Shown here: positions 26,140 through 35,821 of the stretch, piece after piece
Layout: each line of letters starts with the position of its first letter
Position numbering within the stretch: the first letter of the stretch is position 1
From: Halotia branconii CENA392
GTDB lineage: Bacteria; Cyanobacteriota; Cyanobacteriia; Cyanobacteriales; Nostocaceae
Length of the DNA stretch: 64,000 nt
Direction of reading: 5' to 3'
NCBI RefSeq assembly: GCF_029953635.1
Contig: NZ_CP124543.1
Span: 124,001-188,000 of the forward strand
Notes under the pieces: generated by a model
What the model was told of the DNA's origin: nothing
What the model saw: the letters and a program-made list of their open reading frames with translations, nothing else
The model's database searches: none
Position numbers and translations under genes: made by a program

Positions 26140-28200
26140 GTGGAGAAGGGGACGCTAGTTGAATTTCGGGTTCAAGGCGATCGCCGTCTGGGTGTAGTAG
26201 AACGTCCAGATGGCAAAACCCGTTGGTTTGTGGTAGACGAACGCAGTCAATCCCATAGCCTCGCGCCGAGACAAATTACTTATACAGTTAACGGACAAGC
26301 CTACAAAACCTCTGAAATCGTCAGCTTTTTAGAGCAGGTCAAGCCTTATTTAGATCCATCAAGCTTAGAAGTAGCCTGGGAATTACTAGTAGAAGACGGG
26401 GAAACAGTTACACCTGCCGAAATGGCAAATCTGTTGTTTTCTCAATCAGACCCTGCTCCTTGTTATGCCGCACATTGCTTGTTATCAGATGATAAATTCT
26501 ATTTCAAGCAAAAAGGAGACGCTTACGAACCACGAACTGCGGCTCAGGTGGCAGAACGCAAACACCAAATAGAAGTAGAAGCTCTCAAGGCGAAGGGACA
26601 GCAGGAATTTTTAGCTCGTGTAGAGCAAGCCCTGCAAGGTGAAACGGTAGAATGGCAGCGTCACGATCGCCAGCGCTTAGAAGGACTGGAAAAATACGCA
26701 GCACTGTTGGCGGATGTTGTGAAAATAGGAGTAAATTTTGACTCTCTAGGTCGTGCCTATCCTCCGTCAACCTCAGTCTTAGAGACTATGACCATGCTAG
26801 GCCGTCCTGCAACTCCCCAAGGAGCCTTGCAATTATTGATAGACCTAGGTTGGTGGAATGTCCATGAAAACTTGTTCTTGCGTCGTTCGTCAATTCCGGT
26901 TCAGTTTCCTCACAAGGTATTAGAAGTGGCGCAACAGCGTTTGGATTTTCCACCAGCTGACTTAGATGCAAATCGCCTAGATTTGAATCATTTGAAGGTT
27001 TACACAATTGATGATGAAAGCACCACTGAAATCGATGATGGTCTGAGTTGGGAATTACTCCCTGATGGACGACAGCGCTTGTGGGTACACATTGCTGATC
27101 CTACCCGGTGGTTAATGCCAGAAGATGATTTAGATTTAGAAGCGAGGAAGCGGGGAAGTACAGTTTATTTGCCTACTGGGATGATTCCCATGTTCCCCGA
27201 AGTATTGGCAACTGGGCCGATGAGTTTAGTTCAAGGGCAAGTTTGTTGTGCCTTGAGCTTTGGGGTTGTTCTAGATCAAAATGGGGCAGTAGAAGATTAT
27301 TGCATTCATCCTAGTTTGATTAAGCCAACTTATCGCCTCACCTACGAAGATGTAGATGAGATGTTGCAATTGGGTGTACAAGCAGAACCAGAAATAGAAG
27401 CGATCGCCAATTGGGCAAGACAGCGCAAATCTTGGCGCTACAATCAAGGAGCCATCAGCATTAATATGCCGGAGGCGATGATCAAAGTCAAAGACGACAA
27501 TATTGACATTGACATTTTAGATGATTCTTCCTCGCGGCAACTAGTAGCGGAAATGATGATTTTGGCTGGTGAAGTAGCAGCTCGCTACGGTCAAACTCAT
27601 AATATACCTCTGCCATTTCGGGGTCAGCCGCAGCCAGAATTACCCCCAGAAGAAGAATTGCTTCAGTTACCAGCAGGGTTTGTGCGTGCTTGTGCGATGC
27701 GTCGCTGTATGCCCAAAAGTGAAATGAGCATTACTCCCGTGCGTCATGCCGGTTTAGGTTTGGATACCTATACACAGGCAACTTCTCCTATTCGCCGTTA
27801 TAGTGACTTACTCACCCATTTTCAACTTAAAGCCCACTTACGAGGCGAAGTTCTGCCATTTTCAGCCGAACAACTCAAAGAAGTGATGATGAGTGTCACC
27901 AGCACTACCCAAGAATTAGTAATGGTGGAACGGCAAACTAATAGATATTGGGCTTTAGAGTATCTGCGCCGCCATCCTGAGCAAGTTTGGCATGTAACAG
28001 TCTTAATGTGGTTGCGGGAAGACAGCAATTTGACACTAATTCTGTTAGAAGACTTAGGCTTGCAATTACCAATGATGTTCAAACGTTTGGTGAGGTTGGG
28101 TGAACAGATATTAGTAAAAGTTAGCTTTGCCGACCCGCAAAAAGATTTTATTCAATTTCAAGAAATAATTTATCAAGAAGCTCATACAGCTACAAATTAA
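26140..28200 (+). CDS. RNB-domain exoribonuclease (RNase II/R family)
   Basis: 686 residues, GTG start. An N-terminal nucleic-acid-binding region (LVEFRVQGDRRLGVVERPDGKTRWFVVD) is followed by the RNB catalytic domain from about 285. TIDDESTTEIDDGLS carries the metal-binding aspartates, followed by LWVHIADPTRWL, and SPIRRYSDLLTHFQL is the late RNB signature. There is no obvious lysine-rich tail; the end is S1-like. It degrades RNA 3' to 5' in the cytoplasm. The closest named cyanobacterial relative is Zam, but orthology is not established. It follows rpsR after about 220 bp of degenerate AT-rich repeat. Its stop overlaps that of the convergent SDR gene. Confidence 0.93.
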   Translation: MEKGTLVEFRVQGDRRLGVVERPDGKTRWFVVDERSQSHSLAPRQITYTVNGQAYKTSEIVSFLEQVKPYLDPSSLEVAWELLVEDGETVTPAEMANLLFSQSDPAPCYAAHCLLSDDKFYFKQKGDAYEPRTAAQVAERKHQIEVEALKAKGQQEFLARVEQALQGETVEWQRHDRQRLEGLEKYAALLADVVKIGVNFDSLGRAYPPSTSVLETMTMLGRPATPQGALQLLIDLGWWNVHENLFLRRSSIPVQFPHKVLEVAQQRLDFPPADLDANRLDLNHLKVYTIDDESTTEIDDGLSWELLPDGRQRLWVHIADPTRWLMPEDDLDLEARKRGSTVYLPTGMIPMFPEVLATGPMSLVQGQVCCALSFGVVLDQNGAVEDYCIHPSLIKPTYRLTYEDVDEMLQLGVQAEPEIEAIANWARQRKSWRYNQGAISINMPEAMIKVKDDNIDIDILDDSSSRQLVAEMMILAGEVAARYGQTHNIPLPFRGQPQPELPPEEELLQLPAGFVRACAMRRCMPKSEMSITPVRHAGLGLDTYTQATSPIRRYSDLLTHFQLKAHLRGEVLPFSAEQLKEVMMSVTSTTQELVMVERQTNRYWALEYLRRHPEQVWHVTVLMWLREDSNLTLILLEDLGLQLPMMFKRLVRLGEQILVKVSFADPQKDFIQFQEIIYQEAHTATN

Positions 28201-29075
28201 ATATAAGTTCTGAATAATGTTTGCAATTCCTGTTTTAAAGATAACGGCTGATAACCTAAAGCAAAAGCTTTAGAACTATTTAAAGAAACATCGGCTGGTC
28301 TGGGCGCTGCCATTTTCACATCTGCTTGTCGGCAGGATTTAAGTCCAGTGGTGGGGAGTTGAAATACTTCGGTTAGTAACTGCCCAAAATCATAACGAGA
28401 AATTCGCTCTTTCCCTCCCAGATGAATATAACCGTTGACTTTTTCTAATGCTAATAATAGTCCTTTTGCCGCAGTTACTGCATTAACTGGCGTGCGAAAT
28501 TCATCTATAAATAAACTTAGTTCTTTTCCTGCCTGTAAAGTTTGAATAAATGGTTGAATAAAGCTTTTAGCTGTAGGGGTTTTTGCACCAAACATTAATG
28601 GCATTCGACATACTGCTGTTTGAGGATATCGCTCTAGCATACCTATCTCAGCCATGACTTTTTGCTCACCATAAATATTGACAGGACATATAGAATCTGT
28701 TTCTTGATAAGGAGCATTTAAACCATTAAAAACTAAGTCAGTTGATGTAAAAGCACAAGGAACTGTGTAATCTGCACAAAGTCCAGCAATATTGCAGGAT
28801 GTTGTCACATTAATTATGTGTGATTCTTGGGGATGGGTTTGACAAAAATTTGGTTGTGATTGTGCCGCTGTATGAATAACTGCTGCTGGGGCAATATCAC
28901 TAAATATGTCCTTGAGTTGTTGATAATTTGTCAAATCAACTTTTAGTAATTTGATGCCAGAAATTTCTAATTCATGGGAAGAATAAGTGCCATAAACTTC
29001 CCATTTTTGCTTTGCTAGTTCGCAAATATGCCATCCTAAAAAACCACTAGCTCCAGTGATTAATAGTTTTTTCAT
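28197..29075 (-). CDS. SDR sugar-nucleotide reductase, RfbD-like
   Basis: 292 residues from ATG 29075 (an in-frame TTG lies two codons upstream). N-terminal TGASGFLGWH binds NAD(P). The catalytic-type pair is present as STDLVF and YGEQK, and FRTPVNAVTAAKGL and HLGGKERISRYDF are blocks shared with dTDP-4-dehydrorhamnose reductases and MAT2B-like proteins. Its likely role is reduction of a nucleotide sugar; the substrate is unknown. The gene is not in a rhamnose operon. Its stop codon overlaps that of the RNB gene (TTAA). Confidence 0.82.
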   Translation of the reverse strand: MKKLLITGASGFLGWHICELAKQKWEVYGTYSSHELEISGIKLLKVDLTNYQQLKDIFSDIAPAAVIHTAAQSQPNFCQTHPQESHIINVTTSCNIAGLCADYTVPCAFTSTDLVFNGLNAPYQETDSICPVNIYGEQKVMAEIGMLERYPQTAVCRMPLMFGAKTPTAKSFIQPFIQTLQAGKELSLFIDEFRTPVNAVTAAKGLLLALEKVNGYIHLGGKERISRYDFGQLLTEVFQLPTTGLKSCRQADVKMAAPRPADVSLNSSKAFALGYQPLSLKQELQTLFRTYI

Positions 29076-29175
29076 GTTCAATTAAGCAACGTAGCTTTTT
29101 ACATATTTTAATTGTAGTTAGGGGCTTGCATCATAAATTACGAATTACGAATTACGAATTACTAGTAGGGACTAT

Positions 29176-29814
29176 TTATGTTCCCGGACGAGAGCGAATA
29201 TAATCGGGTATATGATGGCGATCGCCTAGTATTTCTAACAAAGGGCCGTTAACATCAAATTTCATCATACTTACCGACGCGACCAAAATATTTACTCGAT
29301 AGCGATAGCGTCCTAAATCAATTCCCAGTAAACTGCAAAGCATAATCCGAATCGTGGCTTTATGGGAAACTACTAAAACATTACCTTGGGGATGTTTTTC
29401 TTGAATTTCAGCAATTACAGGCATAGAACGGTTAGCAATATCTACCGCAGTTTCTCCACCTAGAGGTGCATTCCAAGCGGGTTCTGTCAACCATTTTACA
29501 TAGTTTTCTGCATAGTTCTTTTGGACAAACGATTTACTCTTACTTTCCCATTCGCCGTAACTACCTTCTCTAAGTCCGTCACGCAACTGCATATCCATAC
29601 CAATAGCATCACAAAATGGCTTGGCAGTTGCCATTGTGCGCTTCATTGGGCTAACATAAACAGCTTCCCACTGCAATTTTTGATAGACATCGGCAAAACT
29701 CTCTGCCATCTGCATCCCTTCTGTTGTCAACTCCGCATCGGTTTCACCGCAAAAATTACCACTTTGACTAAAAGTAGTTTCTCCATGTCGCAGTAAATAT
29801 AAATTGAGTGTCAT
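29176..29814 (-). CDS. Histidine phosphatase family protein (phosphoglycerate mutase-like)
   Basis: 212 residues from the ATG at 29814, where the protein begins MTLNLYLLRHGETTFSQ; a longer frame upstream to 29868 adds a hydrophobic stretch not expected in this family. LLRHGET is the phospho-accepting histidine motif, VSPMKRTMATA and LREGSYGEWE are downstream family blocks, and VVSHKATIRIML carries the second histidine. It is a cytoplasmic phosphatase or mutase of unknown substrate. Confidence 0.9.
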   Translation of the reverse strand: MTLNLYLLRHGETTFSQSGNFCGETDAELTTEGMQMAESFADVYQKLQWEAVYVSPMKRTMATAKPFCDAIGMDMQLRDGLREGSYGEWESKSKSFVQKNYAENYVKWLTEPAWNAPLGGETAVDIANRSMPVIAEIQEKHPQGNVLVVSHKATIRIMLCSLLGIDLGRYRYRVNILVASVSMMKFDVNGPLLEILGDRHHIPDYIRSRPGT

Positions 29815-29964
29815 AGCTTGTATTGCGATTAGGATCAAGAAGTTTGTGCAAAAATAAAATACCATCAATTTAGCAGTCGGTTATGTGACACCAGCACAAA
29901 GTAATTAACCAAAAAAGTCAATCAACCACAAACTTTTGAAATCGAAGACAGAAGTAGCGGTTTC

Positions 29965-30087
29965 ATACCATTTCACTAAATTACAGATACAAATTACTTT
30001 TCTTACTCCCCCTGCTTCCCCTGCTTCCTCTGCTTCCTCTGCTTCCCCTGCTTGCCCAAATGTATCAACTTTAAAGTGAAACGGTAT
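29965..30087. repeat. MITE-like element, compact copy (123 bp)
   Basis: Terminal inverted repeats ATACCATTTCACT (29965-29977) and AGTGAAACGGTAT (30075-30087), 12 of 13 matching. The core is a pyrimidine-rich tandem repeat (CTTCCCCTG / CTTCCTCTG units). Its two halves match, in reverse, the two halves of the interrupted element at 983-1431. No coding capacity. Confidence 0.65.
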
Positions 30088-30162
30088 CAGCGGCCACCTC
30101 ATCGCCCAAAACATGATAACTTGCTACTTGAAAATCAAACAGCGATCGCCTGACATTGAAAA

Positions 30163-30906
30163 CTAATTAATCAATTCCTGAAACCGCTTGTCACTACGCA
30201 CTTTATTAAAATCTGGATCAGTTTTTGCTAACTTTTGGTATTTACCAGGAACCATTTGCATAGACTTGTGCAGGTTTTCAAGTGCTAGTTTTGTATTGCT
30301 TTGCAAAGCATAAGTGCAAGCTTTATTGTAGTAGGCTTCATCTTTACTTGGCTTGATGGCGATCGCTTTGTCGTATGATATCAGCGCTTCTTGGTATCTT
30401 TGCAATTTTGTCAGGGCAATGCCTCGATTAATCCAAGCTGCATACTTGTCTGGTTTGATGGCGATCGCTTTGTTGTAAGATTCTAAGGCTTCTTGATATT
30501 TTTGCAATGATGCTAGAGCATTGCCTTGGTTATACCAAGCTTCATCTTTGTCTGGTTTAATGGCGATCGCTTTATTGTAAGATTTTAAGGCTTCTTGATA
30601 TTTTTGCAATGATGCCAGGGCGTTGCCTCGGTTAATCCAAGCTTCTGCACTCTCAGGTTGAATCGCGATTACCTTGTCGTATGCATTAATAGCGTCTTGG
30701 TAGCGTTGTTTGTCTAATAGTTGATCAGCCTGATAAAATAAGTCTTGGGCTTTTTGGTTAGCCTTTGCTTCTGTCAGTAGTTGAGTAACATTGATTTCCT
30801 GCACTACTTGCTTGGTATTTTCTGTTGATGAGTTTGCCTCATAACCACAACCGAAGGTGAATAAAGTAATAAAGCCAGAGGCAACGAGGCAGCGCCATAA
30901 GACCAT
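30163..30906 (-). CDS. TPR-repeat lipoprotein
   Basis: 247 residues. A signal peptide ending in TFGC at about 17-20 is a plausible lipobox. Tandem TPR units of 34 residues follow from about 60 (AINAYDKVIAIQPESAEAWINRG, ALKSYNKAIAIKPDKDEAWYNQG and two more), so the protein is probably anchored to a membrane facing the periplasm and acts as a binding scaffold. The three central repeats are near-identical at DNA level, each holding a GCGATCGC site. Partners are unknown. Confidence 0.85.
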   Translation of the reverse strand: MVLWRCLVASGFITLFTFGCGYEANSSTENTKQVVQEINVTQLLTEAKANQKAQDLFYQADQLLDKQRYQDAINAYDKVIAIQPESAEAWINRGNALASLQKYQEALKSYNKAIAIKPDKDEAWYNQGNALASLQKYQEALESYNKAIAIKPDKYAAWINRGIALTKLQRYQEALISYDKAIAIKPSKDEAYYNKACTYALQSNTKLALENLHKSMQMVPGKYQKLAKTDPDFNKVRSDKRFQELIN

Positions 30907-31392
30907 GCTGTACCTACAGAAGTCCTAATACAATGTTGAAAAAACGTTGACTTTTTATCATAATATCAAAAATCCTACTTTTTTTTAAATTAATTTTTAG
31001 TTTTATATTAGTTAGATTTACTAAAGGTATTAAATATATTAATATATTGTGTCTAATATCCTAATATATTTAGGTATTGTAAATATAAGTTTTTAACTGA
31101 GTTATCTGGTTAACCTAGACTTGATCAAGACTTACGTAACTGGCACAGTGTGATCGCCAGTCAATAGTATATAAGTATTTAATCGATTAAGCATTTTTAA
31201 CTTGAAATTGCGCTTTGGCAAAAGGTTAAAGGGTAAGGGTTAAAGGCTTTTCTTTTCCCTTTTACCCTTCCCCTTTACCCCTTATACCGAAAGATATTGT
31301 GGTGGGATGAGCTTAAGCTGAGTTACTATTGTAGACTGGAAAAAATAAACGCAACAGGTAACATTTTACATCTGTAATTCTTAGGCGCAATC
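30907..31392. other. AT-rich intergenic region
   Basis: About 0.5 kb, with inverted AATATATT-rich stretches near 31040-31075 and an imperfect purine/pyrimidine hairpin (GGTTAAAGGGTAAGGG ... CCCTTTTACCCTTCCCC) near 31224-31275. No gene recognised. Confidence 0.45.
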
Positions 31393-32310
31393 TTGACAAA
31401 TCTCCTAGAACTATACGTCAAGCTGGTGGGATTAGTCCTAGTTGGATTTATCTTGGGACGCAAACTACCTACCGCAGTTCCCACTCGTTTAGGTCGGTTT
31501 CTTTTCTGGGTGGGAGTACCTATAAGTATTGTAGCTTTTTTACGTCAAGCCGATTTATCAGGGCAGATTTGGATTGCACCTGCGATCGCTTATTTAGCTA
31601 TGTTACTAGGGGCATCTTTGGCTTGGCTAGCAATTCAAGGGCAAGTCCATTTCACCAAGACTATTCCTCAACAATCAACTCAAGGTAGTTTGATTTTAGC
31701 AGCAATGGTAGGTAACACAGGTTATCTGGGTTTTCCCATTACCTTAGCAATGGTAGGACAAGAATACTTTGCTTGGGCTTTATTCTACGATTTACTAGGG
31801 TCACTATTTGGAAATTACGGCTTGGGTGTAGCGCTAGCATCTCATTTTGGTGGCAGTATTGGCAATTTTAAACAAATTGCTCAAGCAATCTTAATTAATC
31901 CTGCCTTATGGAGTTTCGGCTTTGGCTTGATGCTGCGACAAGTGACAATACCCAAGATAGTTGAGTTCTATCTAGATAAAATGGGTTGGAGTGTCGTTGC
32001 TTTATCTTTAGTATTAATTGGAATGCGGCTTTCAAAGCTTAAGTCTTGGCATAAGTTACCACAGGTAGGGATGAGTTTAGCAATTAAAATGCTCTTAGTT
32101 CCCTTAGTTATTGGTATTGCCTTACCACTTTTTGGTGTGACTGGTTCCGCTGCCCAGGTAATAGTATTACAGATGGCAATGCCTCCTGCATTTGGCACAT
32201 TGGTAATTGCCGAAACTTTTAATCTTGATCGTGACTTAGCTGTTACTGCTTTGGCAGGAGGGGCTATGCTATTGCTGGTGACTTTACCGATTTGGCTATG
32301 GCTATTTTGA
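31393..32310 (+). CDS. AEC-family transporter (auxin efflux carrier type)
   Basis: 305 residues, TTG start; no earlier ATG in frame. About eight to ten hydrophobic segments with the AEC layout: LVGFILGRKLP near the start, GNTGYLGFPITLAMVG in the middle (the conserved GNxGxxGxP helix break), and LQMAMPPAFGTLVIAETFNLD towards the end. It is a secondary transporter for organic anions in the inner membrane, substrate unknown. The length is normal for the bacterial form. Confidence 0.9.
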   Translation: MTNLLELYVKLVGLVLVGFILGRKLPTAVPTRLGRFLFWVGVPISIVAFLRQADLSGQIWIAPAIAYLAMLLGASLAWLAIQGQVHFTKTIPQQSTQGSLILAAMVGNTGYLGFPITLAMVGQEYFAWALFYDLLGSLFGNYGLGVALASHFGGSIGNFKQIAQAILINPALWSFGFGLMLRQVTIPKIVEFYLDKMGWSVVALSLVLIGMRLSKLKSWHKLPQVGMSLAIKMLLVPLVIGIALPLFGVTGSAAQVIVLQMAMPPAFGTLVIAETFNLDRDLAVTALAGGAMLLLVTLPIWLWLF

Positions 32311-32347
32311 TTGGCGCTATGCGGGTCAGTTGTTAGTTGTCAGCAGT

Positions 32348-32382
32348 CAGTGGTCAGTGGTCAGTGGTCAGTGGTCAGTGGT
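32348..32382. repeat. Tandem heptamer CAGTGGT, five copies
   Basis: Five perfect copies of CAGTGGT in a row just after the AEC gene, followed by the dispersed repeat at about 32400-32512. A degenerate relative (GTCAGTAGTCAGTAGTCAG) occurs at about 45804-45840. Confidence 0.85.
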
Positions 32383-32399
32383 CAGCGATGCACTGACTT

Positions 32400-32512
32400 G
32401 TGCTGAGTTTAGCCTGAGCGTCTTGCCTTGAGCGTAGCCGAAAGGAGCCGTAAAGCCTACGGCATAGCTCGCTTAGCGCGTAGCGTCTCCGACAGGAGAA
32501 GGGCGTAGTCGA
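32400..32512. repeat. Dispersed repeat, GCGTAGC family
   Basis: Contains GAGCGTAGCCGAAAGGAGCC, GCTCGCTTAGCGCGTAGCG and AGAAGGGCGTAGTCGAAG, related to segments at about 800-880, 21740-21780 and 61738-61800. Pyrimidine-rich short tandem repeats (CTGCTTCCCC, CTGCTCC) follow to 32607. Confidence 0.6.
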
Positions 32513-32607
32513 AGTATTGGGCATGGGGCATTGAGATTATTATTCTCCCCTGCTCCCCCTGCTTCCCCTGCTTCCCCTGCTCCCTGCTCCCTGCTCCCTG
32601 CTCCCTT

Positions 32608-33315
32608 TTATCTATAATCTTCTTCATCCCTTTGCCTATCTGGACGACGGCGGCGGCGTGGTCTTTCTTCTCTGTCTTCACGTAAGCGACGACTAACTTC
32701 ATTAAAGAAATCTCTTCGCAGACAAGGATAGTCGTTTACCCACAAATCATGACTGGGGATGTATACGTCGCTAAATTCTTCAATAGTGCTTAAATCTGAG
32801 CGATTTGACATCACGATCATTTCAGCAATTTGACCACGAGTAATAACTTTGTGAGTCTGACGAAGTGGTGCTTCCAACTCTACGCTAAATCCTGTGTCAT
32901 CGCCCACTTCTAAGTTAATCCGTTTTTCCCGATTTTCAACAATCACCAATTCACCTCTACTGTTGACGGTTTCTTGTTTACCTATCAATCGGTCTGTAAT
33001 CCACCAATCTAAAATTCGACCACGGAAAAAACCGCTGTATTTGTAACGGCGGGTTTTTGTATTCCGGATACTTGCCTGAAACACTGGATACCACAGCCAA
33101 AAAAAAGCACCAAAAACCCCTACCAAAAAGATGATTCCACCAAATTCCAATTTGAAGAAAACTCTAATTAGGAAAATTACAGCTATAGTAACTACAGAAA
33201 TTAATAAGCGCTGCAAAAAATTGGCAAATTTCCCCCAGTAGTACTTGTATTGTTGGCTAGTGGCTATTAAAGGTACAAGTTGTTCAAATTTTTGGCGGGT
33301 CAATGGGACTAACAT
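32608..33315 (-). CDS. Conserved cyanobacterial membrane protein
   Basis: 235 residues. Two adjacent hydrophobic segments at about 37-75 (LLISVVTIAVIFLIRVFF and GIIFLVGVFGAFFWLWYPVF) are followed by a soluble domain and an Arg-rich tail (RRLREDREERPRRRRRPDRQ). Database names for such proteins often say phosphate ABC transporter permease, but nothing seen here supports that. Function unknown. It is followed on the same strand, upstream, by dapB. Confidence 0.75.
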   Translation of the reverse strand: MLVPLTRQKFEQLVPLIATSQQYKYYWGKFANFLQRLLISVVTIAVIFLIRVFFKLEFGGIIFLVGVFGAFFWLWYPVFQASIRNTKTRRYKYSGFFRGRILDWWITDRLIGKQETVNSRGELVIVENREKRINLEVGDDTGFSVELEAPLRQTHKVITRGQIAEMIVMSNRSDLSTIEEFSDVYIPSHDLWVNDYPCLRRDFFNEVSRRLREDREERPRRRRRPDRQRDEEDYR

Positions 33316-33347
33316 ATTTGGGGAGTAGGAATTGGGGAGTTTGCAGC

Positions 33348-34184
33348 TTAGAGGATCTTTTCTAATCCATATACTAACGACTTTAGCTGAGAGACTTTAC
33401 GAATCGCCAGTAAAACTCCTGGCATGTAGCAAGAGCGATCGCTTGTGTCATGTCGTAAAGTATAGATTTGACCCGATGCGCCAAAAATTACTTCTTGATG
33501 AGCAATTAGTCCTGGTAAACGCACGCTGTGAATCCGAATGCCTTCTTCTGCTACACTGCCTCTAGCTCCGGGTAGTTTCTCGGTTTCTTTTACAAGAGGT
33601 TGGTTAAAAGGTTTACCCAGTTCGGCTAACAATTGCGCGGTCTGAATCGCCGTACCACTGGGGGCATCAGCTTTTTGGTTGTGGTGCAGTTCGATAATTT
33701 CTACATGATCAAAATATTGAGAAGCGGCGATCGCTGCTTGTTGCAACAGCACCATTCCTATGGAAAAATTAGGAATAATTAGACAACCAGTACTAGCTTT
33801 TTCGGCAAAGTCTGCCAAATTTTGAATTTGTTCTGCATTTAAACCCGTTGTGCCGACTACCGGACGAATACCGTAGGCGATCGCACTCCGCACATTATCA
33901 TAAACTGAATCGGGATGCGTAAAGTCTACAATCACCCCTGGAGGCAGCTGTCTTTCCCCAGCTACGTACCCCAGCATTGGTTCTAACTGATTAGTAATAG
34001 GAACTTCCAGAGGTTCGCTTAAACCTGCTAATTCTCCAGCATCTTGACCTTGGTGTTCGGGGCTGGTGTCAACTGCACCCATGAGAGTTAAATCTGGCGC
34101 TTGCGTCACCGCTTTAATCACTTCGCGCCCCATTTTGCCAGCAGCACCATTAATAATAACTGGAATCGGCGTTTGATTAGTCAT
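33348..34184 (-). CDS. dapB: 4-hydroxy-tetrahydrodipicolinate reductase
   Basis: 278 residues. N-terminal [18 protein letters not shown] binds NAD(P)[10 protein letters not shown] and GTTGLN are family blocks, and [15 protein letters not shown] contains the catalytic histidines and lysine. It catalyses the second committed step of lysine and diaminopimelate synthesis, needed for peptidoglycan. The length is normal. Confidence 0.96.
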   Translation of the reverse strand: MTNQTPIPVIINGAAGKMGREVIKAVTQAPDLTLMGAVDTSPEHQGQDAGELAGLSEPLEVPITNQLEPMLGYVAGERQLPPGVIVDFTHPDSVYDNVRSAIAYGIRPVVGTTGLNAEQIQNLADFAEKASTGCLIIPNFSIGMVLLQQAAIAASQYFDHVEIIELHHNQKADAPSGTAIQTAQLLAELGKPFNQPLVKETEKLPGARGSVAEEGIRIHSVRLPGLIAHQEVIFGASGQIYTLRHDTSDRSCYMPGVLLAIRKVSQLKSLVYGLEKIL

Positions 34185-34426
34185 AGGTTAAGAAATACCC
34201 TTTGAATCAATATAAAGAACTTATAAAATTAAACAACAAAAGTGATGGCGTGTGTATAAATTAAGAGACTATGACTTACGCAATAACTCTTTAAAACTCT
34301 TATTACTCCGTGTACTCAGCGTTCTCTGCGGTTTCCTTTTCTGTTACCTATCCCTAAATTTTGTCAACTAATAATCGTTATATCCTTGTTGAAAATTAAT
34401 TCCTACAAAATAAGTTAAAAATTAAT

Positions 34427-35653
34427 ATGTTTGCTCCACTTCGCCGTTTTATAAGTCAATTTTTTAACAGGTCAAATACAGTCAATAATGAACCTCTAAA
34501 TAAAGTTAGTCTGATTGTTATTATTCTGATTGATATTTTTATTCTCATCAATGTTTTTACAGGCTTAGATGATATTAGTAGATGGCATCTTAGTCCTTCA
34601 CAGGCTTATCCATGTTATTTCGAGTGGCAAAATTATCAGACACAAAAGATTAAAGATAAAGACTATAATATTATCCAGCTTTCCCTCACGTCTAATGAAA
34701 ATCAATCTAGTCAACAGCAAATTTATCAACAAATAAAAACAGGACATTTAGGTAAGGTTTCTCCAACTTGTCTGAAATATGCGGAATATAAAGATAAAAT
34801 CAATAATTCTCAAAATCGGCAAGAGATAAAAATTATCAATCAAAAACAAGAAAAAATTTCTGCGCTTAGACAAGCTAACAGCAGTATTCGTCAGCGATAT
34901 GACTCTACACTTTTAGAAAAGATAGCAGGTCAACCTCGTGAGCAATCAATTAATCAAGTCAGTGCTGAAAAAGCGAAACTTGAATTAGAGCAAAACAATC
35001 AGAATATTTATATCCTTGAAAAAGAAATTGCTAATCTTAAAAATGAACTGCTAGCTCAACTAGAAAGCACTAGCTTTCTAAATTTTTTGAATAACAAAGA
35101 GCAATTTATTACAACTCAAAAAGGTTATCAGCAGGCATCGTTTTGGTATCCCAGTATTCAACTGGGTTTTCAATCAATTTTTCTATTGCCACTGATTTGT
35201 GTGGCTTTATTAGTTCATAATTTAGCTCAACAAAAAGGATATGGACTAATTAAACTAATTAGCTGGCATTTGCTTGTCATCTTTTTTATCCCGTTAATTC
35301 TGAAAGTTTTTGAATTTCTGCAAATCGGCGTACTATTTGAATTTGTTTTTAATATAATTAGCACCATTTTTGGAAGGTTACTTTTCCTCGTTAGTTATAT
35401 TTATATCTTGCTAGTGCCATTGATAGGTTTTGGAATTATCAAGTTTTTTCAAAAAGTTGTTTTTAATCCTCAAGTCCAGGCAATTAGTAGAGTTCAAAAA
35501 TCATCCTGTATTCAGTGTGCTAAAAAAATTCGGCAGAATGATATTTATTGTCCTTACTGCGGTTGCGATCAATACATTGAATGCCAACAATGTCACGAAC
35601 TGACTTACAGACTAATACCATACTGTAAGCATTGCGGACATTTCAAGGCTTAA
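34427..35653 (+). CDS. Membrane protein with C-terminal zinc ribbon
   Basis: 408 residues. One membrane segment at about 26-45 is followed by a long helical, Gln/Asn-rich segment with coiled-coil character (about 120-215). Then come three hydrophobic stretches (about 245-345) and a cysteine-rich end with C-x2-C, C-x2-C, C-x2-C and C-x2-C pairs (CIQCAKKI, CPYCGCDQ, CQQCHEL, CKHCGHF), a double zinc ribbon. I do not recognise the family. The gene is followed after 168 bp, same strand, by the CHAT-TIR gene, so it may belong to that locus, but this is not shown. Confidence 0.75.
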   Translation: MFAPLRRFISQFFNRSNTVNNEPLNKVSLIVIILIDIFILINVFTGLDDISRWHLSPSQAYPCYFEWQNYQTQKIKDKDYNIIQLSLTSNENQSSQQQIYQQIKTGHLGKVSPTCLKYAEYKDKINNSQNRQEIKIINQKQEKISALRQANSSIRQRYDSTLLEKIAGQPREQSINQVSAEKAKLELEQNNQNIYILEKEIANLKNELLAQLESTSFLNFLNNKEQFITTQKGYQQASFWYPSIQLGFQSIFLLPLICVALLVHNLAQQKGYGLIKLISWHLLVIFFIPLILKVFEFLQIGVLFEFVFNIISTIFGRLLFLVSYIYILLVPLIGFGIIKFFQKVVFNPQVQAISRVQKSSCIQCAKKIRQNDIYCPYCGCDQYIECQQCHELTYRLIPYCKHCGHFKA

Positions 35654-35821
35654 TATAATTGGCTACGGCTATAAAGCTGAATATTTTAATGAATATGTGA
35701 ATATTTCGCCTTTTTGTGTTATCAGAGTTGATATTGTGTTATCTATCAGTAATTATTCGTATAGTATGAGGCAGAGAACTGTACGCCGCTAAAAACCCTA
35801 CGTGAAATTGTTGATAACACC

